Source: Bacteroidota bacterium (GTDB lineage: Bacteria > Bacteroidota > Ignavibacteria > Ignavibacteriales > Ignavibacteriaceae). Taken from it: a stretch of DNA of 64,000 bases. The first letter of the stretch is position 1; each line of letters starts with the position of its first letter. The notes beneath the pieces were generated by a model that was not told the origin of the DNA, did not search any database, and saw only the letters and a list, made by a program, of their open reading frames with translations. The DNA is taken from the NCBI GenBank assembly GCA_021777835.1, contig JAJYDC010000005.1, positions 1 to 64,000 on the forward strand, in the 5' to 3' direction. Of this stretch, positions 20,210 through 29,453 are shown one piece after another. Made by a program: the position numbers and the translations under genes.

Positions 20210-20440
20210 ATGAAAGAAAATGAGCCAAGAAAAGACGAGGATCATAATTCTAATTCGTGGGTAGGATATTTAGGATTAGGTTCACAATTAGCAATTACGG
20301 TAGTCATCATGGTTTTACTCGGTGTATGGTTGGATAAAAAATTTGCTACCGAGCCTGTTTTAACGATAATTTTTTCTTTTATCGGAATTGCGGGCGGAAT
20401 GTATAATTTCATAAAAACTACTCTTAAGTCCGATAAATGA
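20210..20440 (+). CDS. atpZ: AtpZ/AtpI family F0F1 ATP synthase accessory protein
   Basis: A 76-residue protein with a charged N-terminus and two membrane helices separated by WLDKKFATEP, the pattern of AtpZ (putative F0F1-ATPase subunit, Ca2+/Mg2+ transporter-like). It heads the ATP synthase operon, as AtpZ/AtpI genes usually do, and overlaps the next gene by 4 bp (ATGA). Confidence 0.82.
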   Translation: MKENEPRKDEDHNSNSWVGYLGLGSQLAITVVIMVLLGVWLDKKFATEPVLTIIFSFIGIAGGMYNFIKTTLKSDK

Positions 20441-20814
20441 AAAAAGTAAAAAGCACGATCCTTATTTCAGTAGGGATATTTGCTTTAGTTGATTTTATAT
20501 TATTTGCTTTGTGCTTTACATCTATCATTTCCGTAAAACTGTTTTACTCCATAATTATTGCCTCTATGATTAATTTACAAAACCTTCTCTGGGTCTTATT
20601 TTCGATCAAAAAAGAGATGAATGCTAATAGAGACGTGTTATTTGGTCCATTTTTCAAACTGATGCTACCGCGTATTATATTGATGTTAATACTTATAATT
20701 ATTTCCCTTAAATTCTTGGATATATATCGGAATAGTTTTATATTTTCTATCCTGATTTTTTATATATTTTGCCTAAGTATAGAAATAAAGTTACTAACCG
20801 GTGAGAAATACTGA
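20437..20814 (+). CDS. Small membrane protein at the AtpI position of the ATP synthase operon
   Basis: A 125-residue protein with four hydrophobic segments and little else. Position (between atpZ and atpB), size and four-helix layout match the poorly conserved ATP synthase protein I seen in many atp operons, which helps assemble the c-ring. Sequence similarity to AtpI could not be confirmed by eye. It overlaps atpZ by 4 bp and ends 9 bp before atpB. Confidence 0.6.
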   Translation: MKKVKSTILISVGIFALVDFILFALCFTSIISVKLFYSIIIASMINLQNLLWVLFSIKKEMNANRDVLFGPFFKLMLPRIILMLILIIISLKFLDIYRNSFIFSILIFYIFCLSIEIKLLTGEKY

Positions 20815-20823
20815 TAAAATTGT

Positions 20824-21675
20824 ATGTTTTTAAGCCAAAATGTTAATAATGTAGCCGTAGTTGACACATTGAAAAGGGCTGCGCAAAACAATAGTGATCC
20901 TAGTTGGATTATGCATCACGTTCTGGATGGGCATAGTATTAGCTTTGAGCCTTTCGGAACATTATTACTTCCTCAGTTTCACATTTTTGGTTTTGACCTA
21001 TCAATAACAAAACACGTATTTTTCATTTTCTTAATTGCTGCTATTCTTATACTTATTTCATTATTAGCTGCTAGATCTTATAAAAAATCCATTATTCCAA
21101 AAGGATTTGCAAATCTTTTTGAAGTTTTAATACTTTTTGTTCGTGACGAAATTGTGGCTCCATCTATTGGAAAGGGATATGAAACTTATTTGCCTTATTT
21201 ACTTACATTATTTTTCTTTATCCTATTAAGTAATTTATTTGGCTTAATACCTTATTCAGTAACAGTTACAGGAAATATAGCAGTTACGGCAGCCCTGGCC
21301 AGTATTTCTTTCATAGTAACCCAGTTTGCTGGTATTAAGAGTCACGGTACAATTAAGTATTTTAAAGGATTAGTACCTTCGGGTATGCCGAAATTGATTT
21401 TGATAATTATAATTCCACTTGAAATATTGGGATTATTTACAAAACCTTTTGCTTTGTGTATACGTCTTTTTGCCAACATGATTGCTGGTCATATTGTTAT
21501 TTTTTCCTTACTAGGATTAATCTTTATTATGCATTCAATTTATGTTGCTCCCGTATCAGTCGGTTTTGCACTATTCATAGAGCTATTAGAATTATTAGTT
21601 GCAGTTATTCAGGCATATATTTTTACGATGTTAACTGCTCTTTTCATCGGTATGTCAGTACATTCAGATCATTAA
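20824..21675 (+). CDS. atpB: ATP synthase F0 subunit a
   Basis: A 283-residue polytopic protein with the subunit a core in its C-terminal half: KPFALCIRLFANMIAGHIVI contains the essential arginine of helix 5 that faces the c-ring, and the last helices hold ELLVAVIQAYIFTMLTALFI. It forms the half-channels for proton movement in the membrane. The N-terminal extension of about 50 soluble residues is typical of Bacteroidota/Chlorobi forms. It is 9 bp after the AtpI-like gene. Confidence 0.95.
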   Translation: MFLSQNVNNVAVVDTLKRAAQNNSDPSWIMHHVLDGHSISFEPFGTLLLPQFHIFGFDLSITKHVFFIFLIAAILILISLLAARSYKKSIIPKGFANLFEVLILFVRDEIVAPSIGKGYETYLPYLLTLFFFILLSNLFGLIPYSVTVTGNIAVTAALASISFIVTQFAGIKSHGTIKYFKGLVPSGMPKLILIIIIPLEILGLFTKPFALCIRLFANMIAGHIVIFSLLGLIFIMHSIYVAPVSVGFALFIELLELLVAVIQAYIFTMLTALFIGMSVHSDH

Positions 21676-21712
21676 TTTTTTTAACAAAACAAAAATATTT
21701 AAGGAGAACAAA

Positions 21713-21934
21713 ATGAATTTAGCATGGTTGGCGGCAGGAATTGGTGCAGGATTGGTAGTAATCGGTGCAGGAATTGGAATAGGAAAGCTAGCAGCATCAG
21801 CTATGGACTCTATGGGAAGACAGCCGGAGGCAATTTCGCCCATTAGAACAGCTATGATTATTGCCGCTGCACTAATTGAAGGTGTTTCTTTTTTTGGTCT
21901 TGTTATTTGCATCCTTTTAGCGTTCAAGGCTTAA
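21713..21934 (+). CDS. atpE: ATP synthase F0 subunit c
   Basis: A 73-residue hairpin of two helices joined by the loop GRQPEA. The ion-binding carboxylate is Glu56 in ALIEGVSFF. Helix 1 has the glycine-rich GAGIGIGKLA packing motif. The residue after the glutamate is glycine and no helix-1 glutamine is seen, so the pattern is that of a proton- rather than sodium-type ring. A strong AAGGAGAA ribosome site suits the high copy number of this subunit. Confidence 0.95.
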   Translation: MNLAWLAAGIGAGLVVIGAGIGIGKLAASAMDSMGRQPEAISPIRTAMIIAAALIEGVSFFGLVICILLAFKA

Positions 21935-21978
21935 CTTTGTTGTTTTAGCTCGAATAAAAAAATATAGAAAGTTTTAAT

Positions 21979-22521
21979 ATGCTAACCTTTTTTAGCTTTT
22001 TAGTGTTGACATGGGAACAAGAAGGCGGCGGCAGTTTAATTGACGTTAATCCGGGAGTAGTTTTTTGGACAGTTGTTACTTTTTTCTTTCTTCTGTTAAT
22101 TCTCAGAAAATTTGCATGGAAGCCGATTCTCATTGCTTTGGACCAACGTGAGAATTCAATTAGGGAATCATTAGATAAAGCAGAAAAGGCCAAGCAAGAA
22201 GCACAAAAAATTCTGGATGAAAATCAGGCTAACCTTGCAAAAGCTGATGAAGAATCAAAAAAGATTATAAATCAAAGCAAGATTTATGCAGAAAAAATCA
22301 AGGATCAAATTATTAGCGAAAGTAAATTAGTCGCGAAAAAGATTATCGATGAAGCATCTGATGAAATCGAAAGAAAAAAAGATGCAGTGTTTGATGAATT
22401 ATTAAATCAGATTACAGATATTGCTGTTCACGCTGCCGGAAAAATTTTGAATGAGAACCTTAATTTGGAAACTCAGAAAAAAATTGTAACAAAATACATC
22501 CAAGAAATAACAAAAAATTGA
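21979..22521 (+). CDS. atpF: ATP synthase F0 subunit b
   Basis: A 180-residue protein with one N-terminal membrane helix (about residues 22-42) after a short lead, then a long charged helix typical of the peripheral stalk. The lead DVNPGVVFWTVVTFFFLLLI and the following LRKFAWKPI are classic for subunit b. Only one b gene is present, so a homodimeric stalk is likely. Confidence 0.93.
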   Translation: MLTFFSFLVLTWEQEGGGSLIDVNPGVVFWTVVTFFFLLLILRKFAWKPILIALDQRENSIRESLDKAEKAKQEAQKILDENQANLAKADEESKKIINQSKIYAEKIKDQIISESKLVAKKIIDEASDEIERKKDAVFDELLNQITDIAVHAAGKILNENLNLETQKKIVTKYIQEITKN

Positions 22522-22525
22522 TTCT

Positions 22526-23080
22526 ATGAGTGAATATAAAGTCTCGGTCAGATATGCAACTTCCTTGCTGGATATAGCAATAGAAAAGAATATCGTTGAA
22601 ACAGTTTCAAGAGACGTGGAATTAATTCATTCGACAATGGAATCAAGCAGGCAGCTTCAATTGGCGCTTGCTAGTCCTGTTGTTAAGTCAAACATAAAGC
22701 TGGCCGTACTTGAAGGAATATTTGATGATAAGGTCGGAGATGAAATGAAGAAGTTTCTGAAATTCCTAGTTGAAAAAAAACGCGAAAATCTCTTGAATAG
22801 CATTGCTAGTATTTATATTGAATTGCGAGACAAGTATTTAGGGATTGTAAATGTAAATGTGCGTACTGCTGTTAAATTTGCTGATGAACAGATGAGTCAA
22901 CTAAAAAGTAATTTTGAAAATTATTTGAAAAAGAAAGTAAGAATTAATTTTTTAATTGACTCTGCAACTATTGGCGGCTTTATAGCGCAAGTGGGTGATA
23001 CTGTTTTCGATGCATCACTAAGCCATCAATTGGAATTATTGAAAAAACAATTACTAAAGGGTGGAGTCTCATTAAATTAA
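22526..23080 (+). CDS. atpH: ATP synthase F1 subunit delta
   Basis: A 184-residue delta (OSCP) subunit. The N-terminal VSVRYATSLLDIAIEKN and the C-terminal INFLIDSATIGGFIAQVGDTVFD are the two conserved ends of the family. It links the b stalk to the alpha-beta crown. It starts 4 bp after atpF. Confidence 0.92.
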   Translation: MSEYKVSVRYATSLLDIAIEKNIVETVSRDVELIHSTMESSRQLQLALASPVVKSNIKLAVLEGIFDDKVGDEMKKFLKFLVEKKRENLLNSIASIYIELRDKYLGIVNVNVRTAVKFADEQMSQLKSNFENYLKKKVRINFLIDSATIGGFIAQVGDTVFDASLSHQLELLKKQLLKGGVSLN

Positions 23081-23105
23081 AAAGAGTTAAAAAGGAAAAA
23101 ATATA

Positions 23106-24656
23106 ATGGCTGAAGTAAGACCGGATGAAATTTCGGCAATACTAAGAAAACAATTATCGGGTTACGAAAACGAAATAGATATATACGACGTTGGCACTGT
23201 CTTGCAAGTCGGAGATGGTATAGCTAGAGTTTACGGGCTTTCAAAGGTTATGTCAAGTGAACTTGTGGAATTTCCTAATGATGTTTTTGGGATGGTGTTA
23301 AACCTCGAAGAGGACAGCGTTGGTTGCGTCCTTTTTGGTGATTCTACTTTAGTTAAGGAAGGCGATGTTGTTAAAAGGACTAAAAGAGTTGCCTCGATGC
23401 CTGTGGGGGAAGAAATGCTTGGTAGAGTTATTACTCCGCTCGGATTTCCCATAGATGGAAAGGGAGCTATAAACACCACGAAATTCTCTCCTATTGAACG
23501 AAAGGCATTGAGCGTTGTTCAGCGTCAACCCGTTAAGGAACCACTTCAAACCGGTATAACAGCAATCGATGCAATGATTCCTATTGGCCGCGGACAAAGA
23601 GAATTAATTATCGGTGATAGGCAAACAGGAAAGACAGCTGTAGCGGTTGATGCTATAATCAATCAAAAATATACTCACACTGAAGAAGCAAAAAATCTTG
23701 GAATTCAACCTGTTTATTGTATCTACGTTGCAATAGGACAAAAAAGTTCGACCGTTGCTCAAGTGGTTGCAAAATTACACGAGCACGGCGCAATGGATTT
23801 TACAACCGTTATCTCTGCAGCAGCTTCAGAGCCGGCTCCTCTCCAATTTATTGCCCCTTATTCAGGAGCAACTTTAGGGGAATATTTTCGGGATAACGGG
23901 AAACACGCATTAGTAATTTATGACGATCTTTCAAAACAAGCTGCTGCATACCGCGAACTTTCGCTATTACTTAGAAGACCTCCGGGAAGAGAGGCTTATC
24001 CAGGTGATGTGTTTTATCTTCATTCACGACTTTTAGAGCGTGCTTCAAAATTGAATGATAATTTAGGCGGAGGCAGTCTTACAGCACTTCCGATAATAGA
24101 AACTCAGCAAGGTGACGTCTCTGCTTATATTCCTACGAATGTAATCTCTATTACTGATGGGCAGATTTATCTTGAATCAAATTTATTTAATGCAGGAGTG
24201 AGACCTGCTATAAATGTAGGTATTTCAGTTTCGCGTGTTGGTGGTAATGCTCAAATCAAAGCAATGAAAAAAGTTGCTGGGACTTTAAAGCTTGATTTGG
24301 CACAATACCGAGAATTAGAAGCTTTTGCAAAGTTCGGTTCTGATCTTGATAAATCAACTCAAAGAACCCTCTCTCGTGGTATCAGGCTAGTGGAGTTATT
24401 GAAACAAGGACAATACGCTCCGATTACTATTGAACGCCAAGTCGTAAGCGTTTATTTGGGCACGAATGGATATCTTGATGAGATTTCAGTCAATGATTTG
24501 GAGAGGTTTATAAAGGAAATTCTTGATTATATCGAAGTTAATCATAACAATATTTTTAGTGTAATTAAAAAGGAAAAACAGTTAAACGACGATACAAGTG
24601 AAATGCTAAAGCTTATCGTAAAAGAATTTTCCGGCGTATTTAAAGCAAGCGCGTAA
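23106..24656 (+). CDS. atpA: ATP synthase F1 subunit alpha
   Basis: A 516-residue alpha subunit. The Walker A loop is [10 protein letters not shown] (about residues 169-178); [18 protein letters not shown] and [19 protein letters not shown] follow, both nearly invariant. It holds the non-catalytic nucleotide sites of F1. Confidence 0.97.
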   Translation: MAEVRPDEISAILRKQLSGYENEIDIYDVGTVLQVGDGIARVYGLSKVMSSELVEFPNDVFGMVLNLEEDSVGCVLFGDSTLVKEGDVVKRTKRVASMPVGEEMLGRVITPLGFPIDGKGAINTTKFSPIERKALSVVQRQPVKEPLQTGITAIDAMIPIGRGQRELIIGDRQTGKTAVAVDAIINQKYTHTEEAKNLGIQPVYCIYVAIGQKSSTVAQVVAKLHEHGAMDFTTVISAAASEPAPLQFIAPYSGATLGEYFRDNGKHALVIYDDLSKQAAAYRELSLLLRRPPGREAYPGDVFYLHSRLLERASKLNDNLGGGSLTALPIIETQQGDVSAYIPTNVISITDGQIYLESNLFNAGVRPAINVGISVSRVGGNAQIKAMKKVAGTLKLDLAQYRELEAFAKFGSDLDKSTQRTLSRGIRLVELLKQGQYAPITIERQVVSVYLGTNGYLDEISVNDLERFIKEILDYIEVNHNNIFSVIKKEKQLNDDTSEMLKLIVKEFSGVFKASA

Positions 24657-24673
24657 AGTCAAAAAATAATATA

Positions 24674-25555
24674 ATGGCAACGTTACGAGATATAAAAGGA
24701 AGAATTAAAGGCGTTCAAAGTACGCAAAAAATTACCAAGGCAATGAAAATGGTTGCAGCGGCGAAATTGCGCCGTGCACAAGATACAATTGTAAACGCAC
24801 GTCCCTATGCGAAACAAATTTTCGAATTACTTTCCCACTTGGCTACAGAAGATGATGTAACTAACAATCCATTTCTTCAAAATAAAGAAGTTAAAAATGT
24901 TGCCATAGTCGTTGTAACTGCTGACAGGGGGCTTTGCGGAGCTTTTAACGCAAATATAATCAAAGAAGCAAACCGATATATTAAAGAAGAACTTGGTGAA
25001 AATGTTAATGTCTCAATTTTTAGTGTTGGTAAAAAAGGATATGACTTTTTCTTCAAAAGAGACTTTAAGATTGTCGGAAAAAAAACAGGCATTTTTTCCG
25101 CTTTGCGTTATGAATACTCTTTGGAGATTATAGATGATATCATTAAAGGTTATTTGAATGATTCGTTTCAGAAAGTACTTGTCATTTATAACGAATTTAA
25201 ATCTATAATTCAGCAAAAAATAGTTGTTGAACAATTTTTGCCGGTTCCAGTCAAGTTGATTACTGAGAACAGTGCTTATTCGACAGCATTACCTAACTAC
25301 ATATTTGAACCTGACCAGAAATATATCTTTAATTATCTTTTGCCTAAACATTTGAAAGCTCAAATGTGGCGCATACTCTTGGAGTCGAATGCCTCTGAAT
25401 TTGGCGCTCAAATGACTGCTATGGATAACGCTACAACAAATGCTAAGGAGCTTATTAGGACACTGCAGCTGAAATATAACAAAGAACGTCAAGCCGCAAT
25501 TACTAAGGAGATCTTAGAAATTGTTTCTGGAGCAAATGCCTTAATGGTAGGTTAA
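24674..25555 (+). CDS. atpG: ATP synthase F1 subunit gamma
   Basis: A 293-residue gamma subunit. The N-terminal coiled-coil half IKGVQSTQKITKAMKMVAAA and the C-terminal helix with MDNATTNAKELI are the conserved rotor segments; TADRGLCGAFN is the conserved central block. It closes this operon: atpD (beta) and atpC (epsilon) do not follow, and ffh begins 6 bp later. Confidence 0.96.
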   Translation: MATLRDIKGRIKGVQSTQKITKAMKMVAAAKLRRAQDTIVNARPYAKQIFELLSHLATEDDVTNNPFLQNKEVKNVAIVVVTADRGLCGAFNANIIKEANRYIKEELGENVNVSIFSVGKKGYDFFFKRDFKIVGKKTGIFSALRYEYSLEIIDDIIKGYLNDSFQKVLVIYNEFKSIIQQKIVVEQFLPVPVKLITENSAYSTALPNYIFEPDQKYIFNYLLPKHLKAQMWRILLESNASEFGAQMTAMDNATTNAKELIRTLQLKYNKERQAAITKEILEIVSGANALMVG

Positions 25556-25561
25556 CCACAG

Positions 25562-26884
25562 ATGTTTGAAGATTTATCACTTAAAATTGATACCGTATTA
25601 AAGAAAGTCAACGGGCAAGGAAGGCTTACCGAAAAGAATATTTCGGAATCTTTAAGAGAAATTCGTCGTGTTCTTTTGGAAGCAGATGTTAATTATAAAG
25701 TAGCTAAGGAGTTTATTGACAGCGTTTCTGCAAAAGCATTAGGAAAGGAAGTAATAGCGTCAATTACCCCAGGGCAGTTGATTACTAAGATAATTTATGA
25801 TGAATTAACCATACTTCTTGGTGAAAACCACAATGAAATAAAGTTAAACGGTTCTGGTATTACCTCTATTCTGGTTGTTGGATTGCAGGGTTCAGGTAAG
25901 ACAACTTTTAGTGCTAAGTTAGCTAAAAGACTTTTGGATAGTGGCAGAAAGATTTTATTGGTAGCTGCCGATGTTTATAGGCCAGCCGCCGTTGAGCAAT
26001 TGAAAATATTAGGCGGGCAAATAAATGTACCTGTTTTTTCTATTGAAGAAAAAAATGCACGTAAAGTTGCATTAGAATCTATTATATTTGCAAAAGAAAA
26101 AAATTTTGATACTGTAATTATTGATACTGCCGGACGACTTCATGTAAATGAAGAGATGATGGCAGAAGTTGCCGATATTATAAAGTTAATTGAGCCAACG
26201 GAATCTCTGTTCGTTGTAGATTCCATGACAGGGCAGGATGCCGTTAATTCGGCAAAAGCTTTTAGTGAAAAAGTTAATTATGACGGAATAGTTTTAACTA
26301 AGTTGGACGGTGATTCGAGGGGCGGTGCAGCTCTTTCAATCCGTGCTGTTGTAGGAAAGCCAATAAAGTTTATTAGTAATGGTGAGAAGCTTAATGCTCT
26401 AGAAAGTTTTTTCCCTGCCCGCCTTGCTTCAAGAATTTTAGGGAAAGGCGATATAATTTCCCTTGTTGAAAAGGCTCAAGAAAGTATTGATGAAAATGAA
26501 GTTGAAGAACTTGAAGAAAAATTAAAGAGAAATAAATTTGATTTTGATGATTTTCTTAAGCAAATTAAACTCATAAAGAAAATGGGTTCTTTGTCATCTC
26601 TATTGGGAATGATTCCAGGATTAGGAAATCAGCTAAAAAATGCCAAAATTGATGACAATGCTTTTATAAAAATTGAAGCGATCATAAATTCAATGACGAA
26701 GCAGGAAAGAAAATTACCCAAAATACTTAACGGGAATAGAAGAAAAAGAATTGCTAAAGGAAGTGGAACATCAATCCAAGATGTAAATCGTTTGTTAAAG
26801 CAATTTTCTGAGATGCAAAAAATGATGAGCAAATTTTCCAAAAATGGTTTTGGAAAATCATTAACTAATTTTAAGTTTAATTGA
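25562..26884 (+). CDS. ffh: Signal recognition particle protein Ffh (SRP54)
   Basis: A 440-residue SRP GTPase. The order is an N-domain, a G-domain with GLQGSGKTT (about residue 107), DTAGRLHVNE, and TKLDGDSRGGAALS, then a methionine-rich M-domain with KMGSLSSLLGMIPG. It binds 4.5S RNA and signal peptides of nascent membrane proteins. The M-domain tail carries the RRKRIAKGSGTSIQDVN RNA-binding helix. It heads the canonical ffh-rpsP-khpA-rimM-trmD-rplS cluster. Confidence 0.96.
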   Translation: MFEDLSLKIDTVLKKVNGQGRLTEKNISESLREIRRVLLEADVNYKVAKEFIDSVSAKALGKEVIASITPGQLITKIIYDELTILLGENHNEIKLNGSGITSILVVGLQGSGKTTFSAKLAKRLLDSGRKILLVAADVYRPAAVEQLKILGGQINVPVFSIEEKNARKVALESIIFAKEKNFDTVIIDTAGRLHVNEEMMAEVADIIKLIEPTESLFVVDSMTGQDAVNSAKAFSEKVNYDGIVLTKLDGDSRGGAALSIRAVVGKPIKFISNGEKLNALESFFPARLASRILGKGDIISLVEKAQESIDENEVEELEEKLKRNKFDFDDFLKQIKLIKKMGSLSSLLGMIPGLGNQLKNAKIDDNAFIKIEAIINSMTKQERKLPKILNGNRRKRIAKGSGTSIQDVNRLLKQFSEMQKMMSKFSKNGFGKSLTNFKFN

Positions 26885-26915
26885 AAAGTGAATAATATTT
26901 GGAGGTTCAAATAAT

Positions 26916-27389
26916 TTGGCAGTTAAGTTAAGACTAAGAAGAATGGGAAAGAAGAAGCAACCTATATATAAGGTTGTTGCAGCCGACTCACGATCGCCGA
27001 GAGATGGAAAGTTCCTAGAATCTATCGGTTTATATAATCCATTGACAAATCCATCTACTTTAGAGATAAAAGAGGATAGAGCATTATATTGGTTAGGAGT
27101 TGGTGCTCAGCCAACAGATACAGTGAAAAGCTTGTTGAGGCAAAAAGGAATAATTCTTAAAAAGGAATTGTTACGACGTGGTTTATCTGAAGAGAAAGTG
27201 CAAGATGAACTTAATAATTGGGCAAAATTGCATGAAGCCAAACTTTTAAGTGGTTCTTCAAAAAAGAAGACTAAAAATGAAGTCGTTTCAGCAGAAAAGG
27301 CCAGCGAAAAAGTTGACTTAGTAGAAAATATTGAAAAAGGTACAGCAGAAGTTAAGGGCGCTGCTTCTGTAGAAAATGCTACTGAATAA
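26916..27389 (+). CDS. rpsP: Small ribosomal subunit protein bS16, with C-terminal extension
   Basis: A 157-residue S16. The first ~80 residues are the standard fold ([20 protein letters not shown], then [11 protein letters not shown]). A lysine-, glutamate- and alanine-rich tail of roughly 70 residues follows, roughly doubling the usual length of 80-90; such tails occur in Bacteroidota S16. The start is TTG at 26916, ten bases after a strong GGAGG. It lies 31 bp after ffh. Confidence 0.95.
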   Translation: MAVKLRLRRMGKKKQPIYKVVAADSRSPRDGKFLESIGLYNPLTNPSTLEIKEDRALYWLGVGAQPTDTVKSLLRQKGIILKKELLRRGLSEEKVQDELNNWAKLHEAKLLSGSSKKKTKNEVVSAEKASEKVDLVENIEKGTAEVKGAASVENATE

Positions 27390-27476
27390 GAGTAAATAAT
27401 TTTTCTCAAATTCTGAAGTATAACTGTACATTATTTCTAAAAGCTCCCGTGCTGTAAATATAGGAGGCTTCTTCCC

Positions 27477-27710
27477 ATGAAAGAATTCATTGAATATATC
27501 GCTAAACACCTTGTGGACAATCCAGATGGTGTTGTTATCGAAGAGAAAACCCCCGAAGACAACAAAGTTGTACTTTCTCTGAAAGTACAAGCCGATGATG
27601 TTGGAAAAGTTATCGGAAAGCAAGGGAAAACTGCTCAAGCAATGAGAACACTTCTTACTGCAGTTGCTGCAAAAGAAGGCAAAAGAGCAATTTTGGAAAT
27701 TTTGGATTAG
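27477..27710 (+). CDS. khpA: KH-domain RNA-binding protein KhpA (YlqC family)
   Basis: A 77-residue single KH domain of type II with the GxxG loop in VGKVIGKQGKTAQAMRTLL. KhpA proteins bind RNA, often with KhpB, and are encoded between rpsP and rimM in many phyla, exactly as here. An AGGAGG ribosome site lies about ten bases upstream. The last residues RAILEILD are typical. Confidence 0.92.
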   Translation: MKEFIEYIAKHLVDNPDGVVIEEKTPEDNKVVLSLKVQADDVGKVIGKQGKTAQAMRTLLTAVAAKEGKRAILEILD

Positions 27711-27730
27711 TAGGTCAAACCATTTTTTCA

Positions 27731-28246
27731 GTGAGCGAATATTTTCTAATTGCAAGAATTGAATCAGATTATGGTAAGGAAGGCTTTGTAAAAATTACTT
27801 CCTTTTCAGATTTCCCTGAGAGGTTCTTTAATCTTCAAAAGGTTTATGTTGAATTTTTTGATGATAAAAAGGAGTTCTTTGTAGAAAAGACAAAGAAAGT
27901 TAATGATTTTATATTTCTTAAGTTTAGAAATTTCGATTCGCAAAAGGATATTCAATCTCTTATAGGGAAAGAAATTTTTGTTGACGAACAAAGTTTGATT
28001 GCACTTCCCGAGGGCTACTTTTTTGTTCATGATCTTTTAGGAAGTAAAGTCTACAGAAATAACTTGGAGTTCGGAGTTTTAGCTGATGTTCTTACCTTAC
28101 CTGCAAATGATGTCTATGTCATTAAACATGGTAGCGAAGAATTGTTGGTCCCGGCAGCATTTGAATTTATAGAAAAATTTGATCCTATAAATAAAATTTT
28201 GGTTTTGAAGCCGGGAGATAGTTTTTATGACGATGATGAGGATTGA
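27731..28246 (+). CDS. rimM: Ribosome maturation factor RimM
   Basis: A 171-residue RimM with an N-terminal domain starting IARIESDYGKEGFVKI and a C-terminal PRC-barrel domain (from about residue 92, ALPEGYFFVHDLLGSKVY). It helps mature the head of the 30S subunit and binds S19. Start is GTG at 27731. It overlaps trmD by 20 bp, which suggests coupled translation. Confidence 0.92.
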   Translation: MSEYFLIARIESDYGKEGFVKITSFSDFPERFFNLQKVYVEFFDDKKEFFVEKTKKVNDFIFLKFRNFDSQKDIQSLIGKEIFVDEQSLIALPEGYFFVHDLLGSKVYRNNLEFGVLADVLTLPANDVYVIKHGSEELLVPAAFEFIEKFDPINKILVLKPGDSFYDDDED

Positions 28247-28910
28247 TATAATTTCCGCAGTACCAGACCTTCTTTTAAGCCCGCTTAATACAAGCATTAT
28301 TAAAAGAGCTCAGGACAAAGGTAAAATAAAAATCTATATCCATAATCTAAGAGACTATGCTTTTAATAAGCATAAGCAGATTGATGATAAACCTTTTGGA
28401 GGAGGGCCGGGAATGGTTCTAAAGCCCGAACCGTTCTTCGAATGCATTGAAAAACTTTTACAAGAGAGAAATTATGATCATATAATTTTCACTTCACCCA
28501 AAGGGAAAATTTTTGATCAAAAGACTGCAAATAAATTATCTCTTGCAAATAACATAATGTTCATAACTGGGCATTATAAAGAAATTGACGATCGAGTGCG
28601 TCAGAAATTTGCTACAGATGAAATTTCTATTGGCAATTTTGTTTTAACGGGTGGTGAATTACCAGCTTTAATTATTGTTGATGCAATAATTCGACTTATT
28701 CCTGGTGTTCTTAATGACAGCGAATCAGCTTTAGATGATTCATTCCAAGATGGCGAAATAATAGAAGCCCCATTTTATACACGTCCTGCAGATTACAAAG
28801 GAATGAAAGTACCGGAAATTTTGCTTTCTGGAAATGAAAAGGAAATTAAGAAATGGAAAGAAGAACAATCCCGAAAATTAACAGAAAGATGGAAGAATTT
28901 TAATAATTAG
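28227..28910 (+). CDS. trmD: tRNA (guanine-37-N1)-methyltransferase
   Basis: A 227-residue TrmD of the SPOUT class. KPFGGGPGMVLKPEPFFE and the knotted SAM-binding region FVLTGGELPALIIVDAIIR are both intact, as is the C-terminal RPADYKGMKVPEILLSGN. It methylates G37 of tRNAs to prevent +1 frameshifting. The first ATG, 28227, has GGGAGA eight bases upstream; the in-frame ATGs at 28233 and 28236 are alternatives. Confidence 0.95.
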   Translation: MTMMRIDIISAVPDLLLSPLNTSIIKRAQDKGKIKIYIHNLRDYAFNKHKQIDDKPFGGGPGMVLKPEPFFECIEKLLQERNYDHIIFTSPKGKIFDQKTANKLSLANNIMFITGHYKEIDDRVRQKFATDEISIGNFVLTGGELPALIIVDAIIRLIPGVLNDSESALDDSFQDGEIIEAPFYTRPADYKGMKVPEILLSGNEKEIKKWKEEQSRKLTERWKNFNN

Positions 28911-28926
28911 TATTGGAGAATAAACT

Positions 28927-29268
28927 ATGGTAGATTTAAATAATATTTTGCCCGATCAAATTAAAACAGATATACCTAAATTTGCTTCTGGTGATCACAT
29001 TAGAGTTCATGTTAGAGTCATAGAGGGAGACAAGGAAAGAATTCAACCTTTTGAAGGTGATGTTATAAATATTAGAGGTGCTGGTGCTACAAAAACTTTT
29101 ACGGTAAGAAAGGTTGCAAGCGGTGTCGGTGTTGAAAGAATATTTCCTTATTTTTCACCTAAGATAGCAAAAATAGAATTGCTGAAGGAAGGCAATGTAA
29201 GACGGGCTAAACTTTATTACCTTAGAAATCTTTCTGGCAAAGCTGCAAGAATTAAATCTAAAGCCTGA
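28927..29268 (+). CDS. rplS: Large ribosomal subunit protein bL19
   Basis: A 113-residue L19 with [40 protein letters not shown] and the C-terminal [18 protein letters not shown] that contacts the 30S subunit at the interface. It closes the cluster and is followed by a terminator-like hairpin that overlaps its stop codon. Confidence 0.96.
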   Translation: MVDLNNILPDQIKTDIPKFASGDHIRVHVRVIEGDKERIQPFEGDVINIRGAGATKTFTVRKVASGVGVERIFPYFSPKIAKIELLKEGNVRRAKLYYLRNLSGKAARIKSKA

Positions 29269-29291
29269 GTTCTTAGATTTAAGATTTTTTT
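29253..29291 (+). terminator. Probable Rho-independent terminator after rplS
   Basis: TAAATCTAA (29253-29261) pairs with TTAGATTTA (29273-29281) over an 11-nt loop and is followed by a run of seven T at 29285-29291. The stem is AT-rich, so termination may be partial. It overlaps the rplS stop codon. Confidence 0.55.
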
Positions 29292-29312
29292 CATTAGGGG
29301 TGACTAAATAAA

Positions 29313-29377
29313 ACTAGTGTATTATTTGTGTCTTTATGGCAAAGTGGCATATACATCTCGGTCATAAAGACACTAGT
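29313..29377. repeat. Long interrupted hairpin between rplS and the next gene
   Basis: GTGTCTTTATG (29328-29338) is exactly complementary to 29363-29373. The complement continues outward: the right arm extends to 29377 and its last eight bases (ACACTAGT) also match ACTAGTGT at 29313-29320. The left arm thus equals a 15-bp stem split by about ten extra bases that repeat GTG. There is no T-run directly after. Confidence 0.5.
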
Positions 29378-29453
29378 TCTCTTTATCCCAAATTAATTTG
29401 TATTATATCGTATTACTCGTGAAGAATCTAGCCATAACGAGAAATATCCAACA

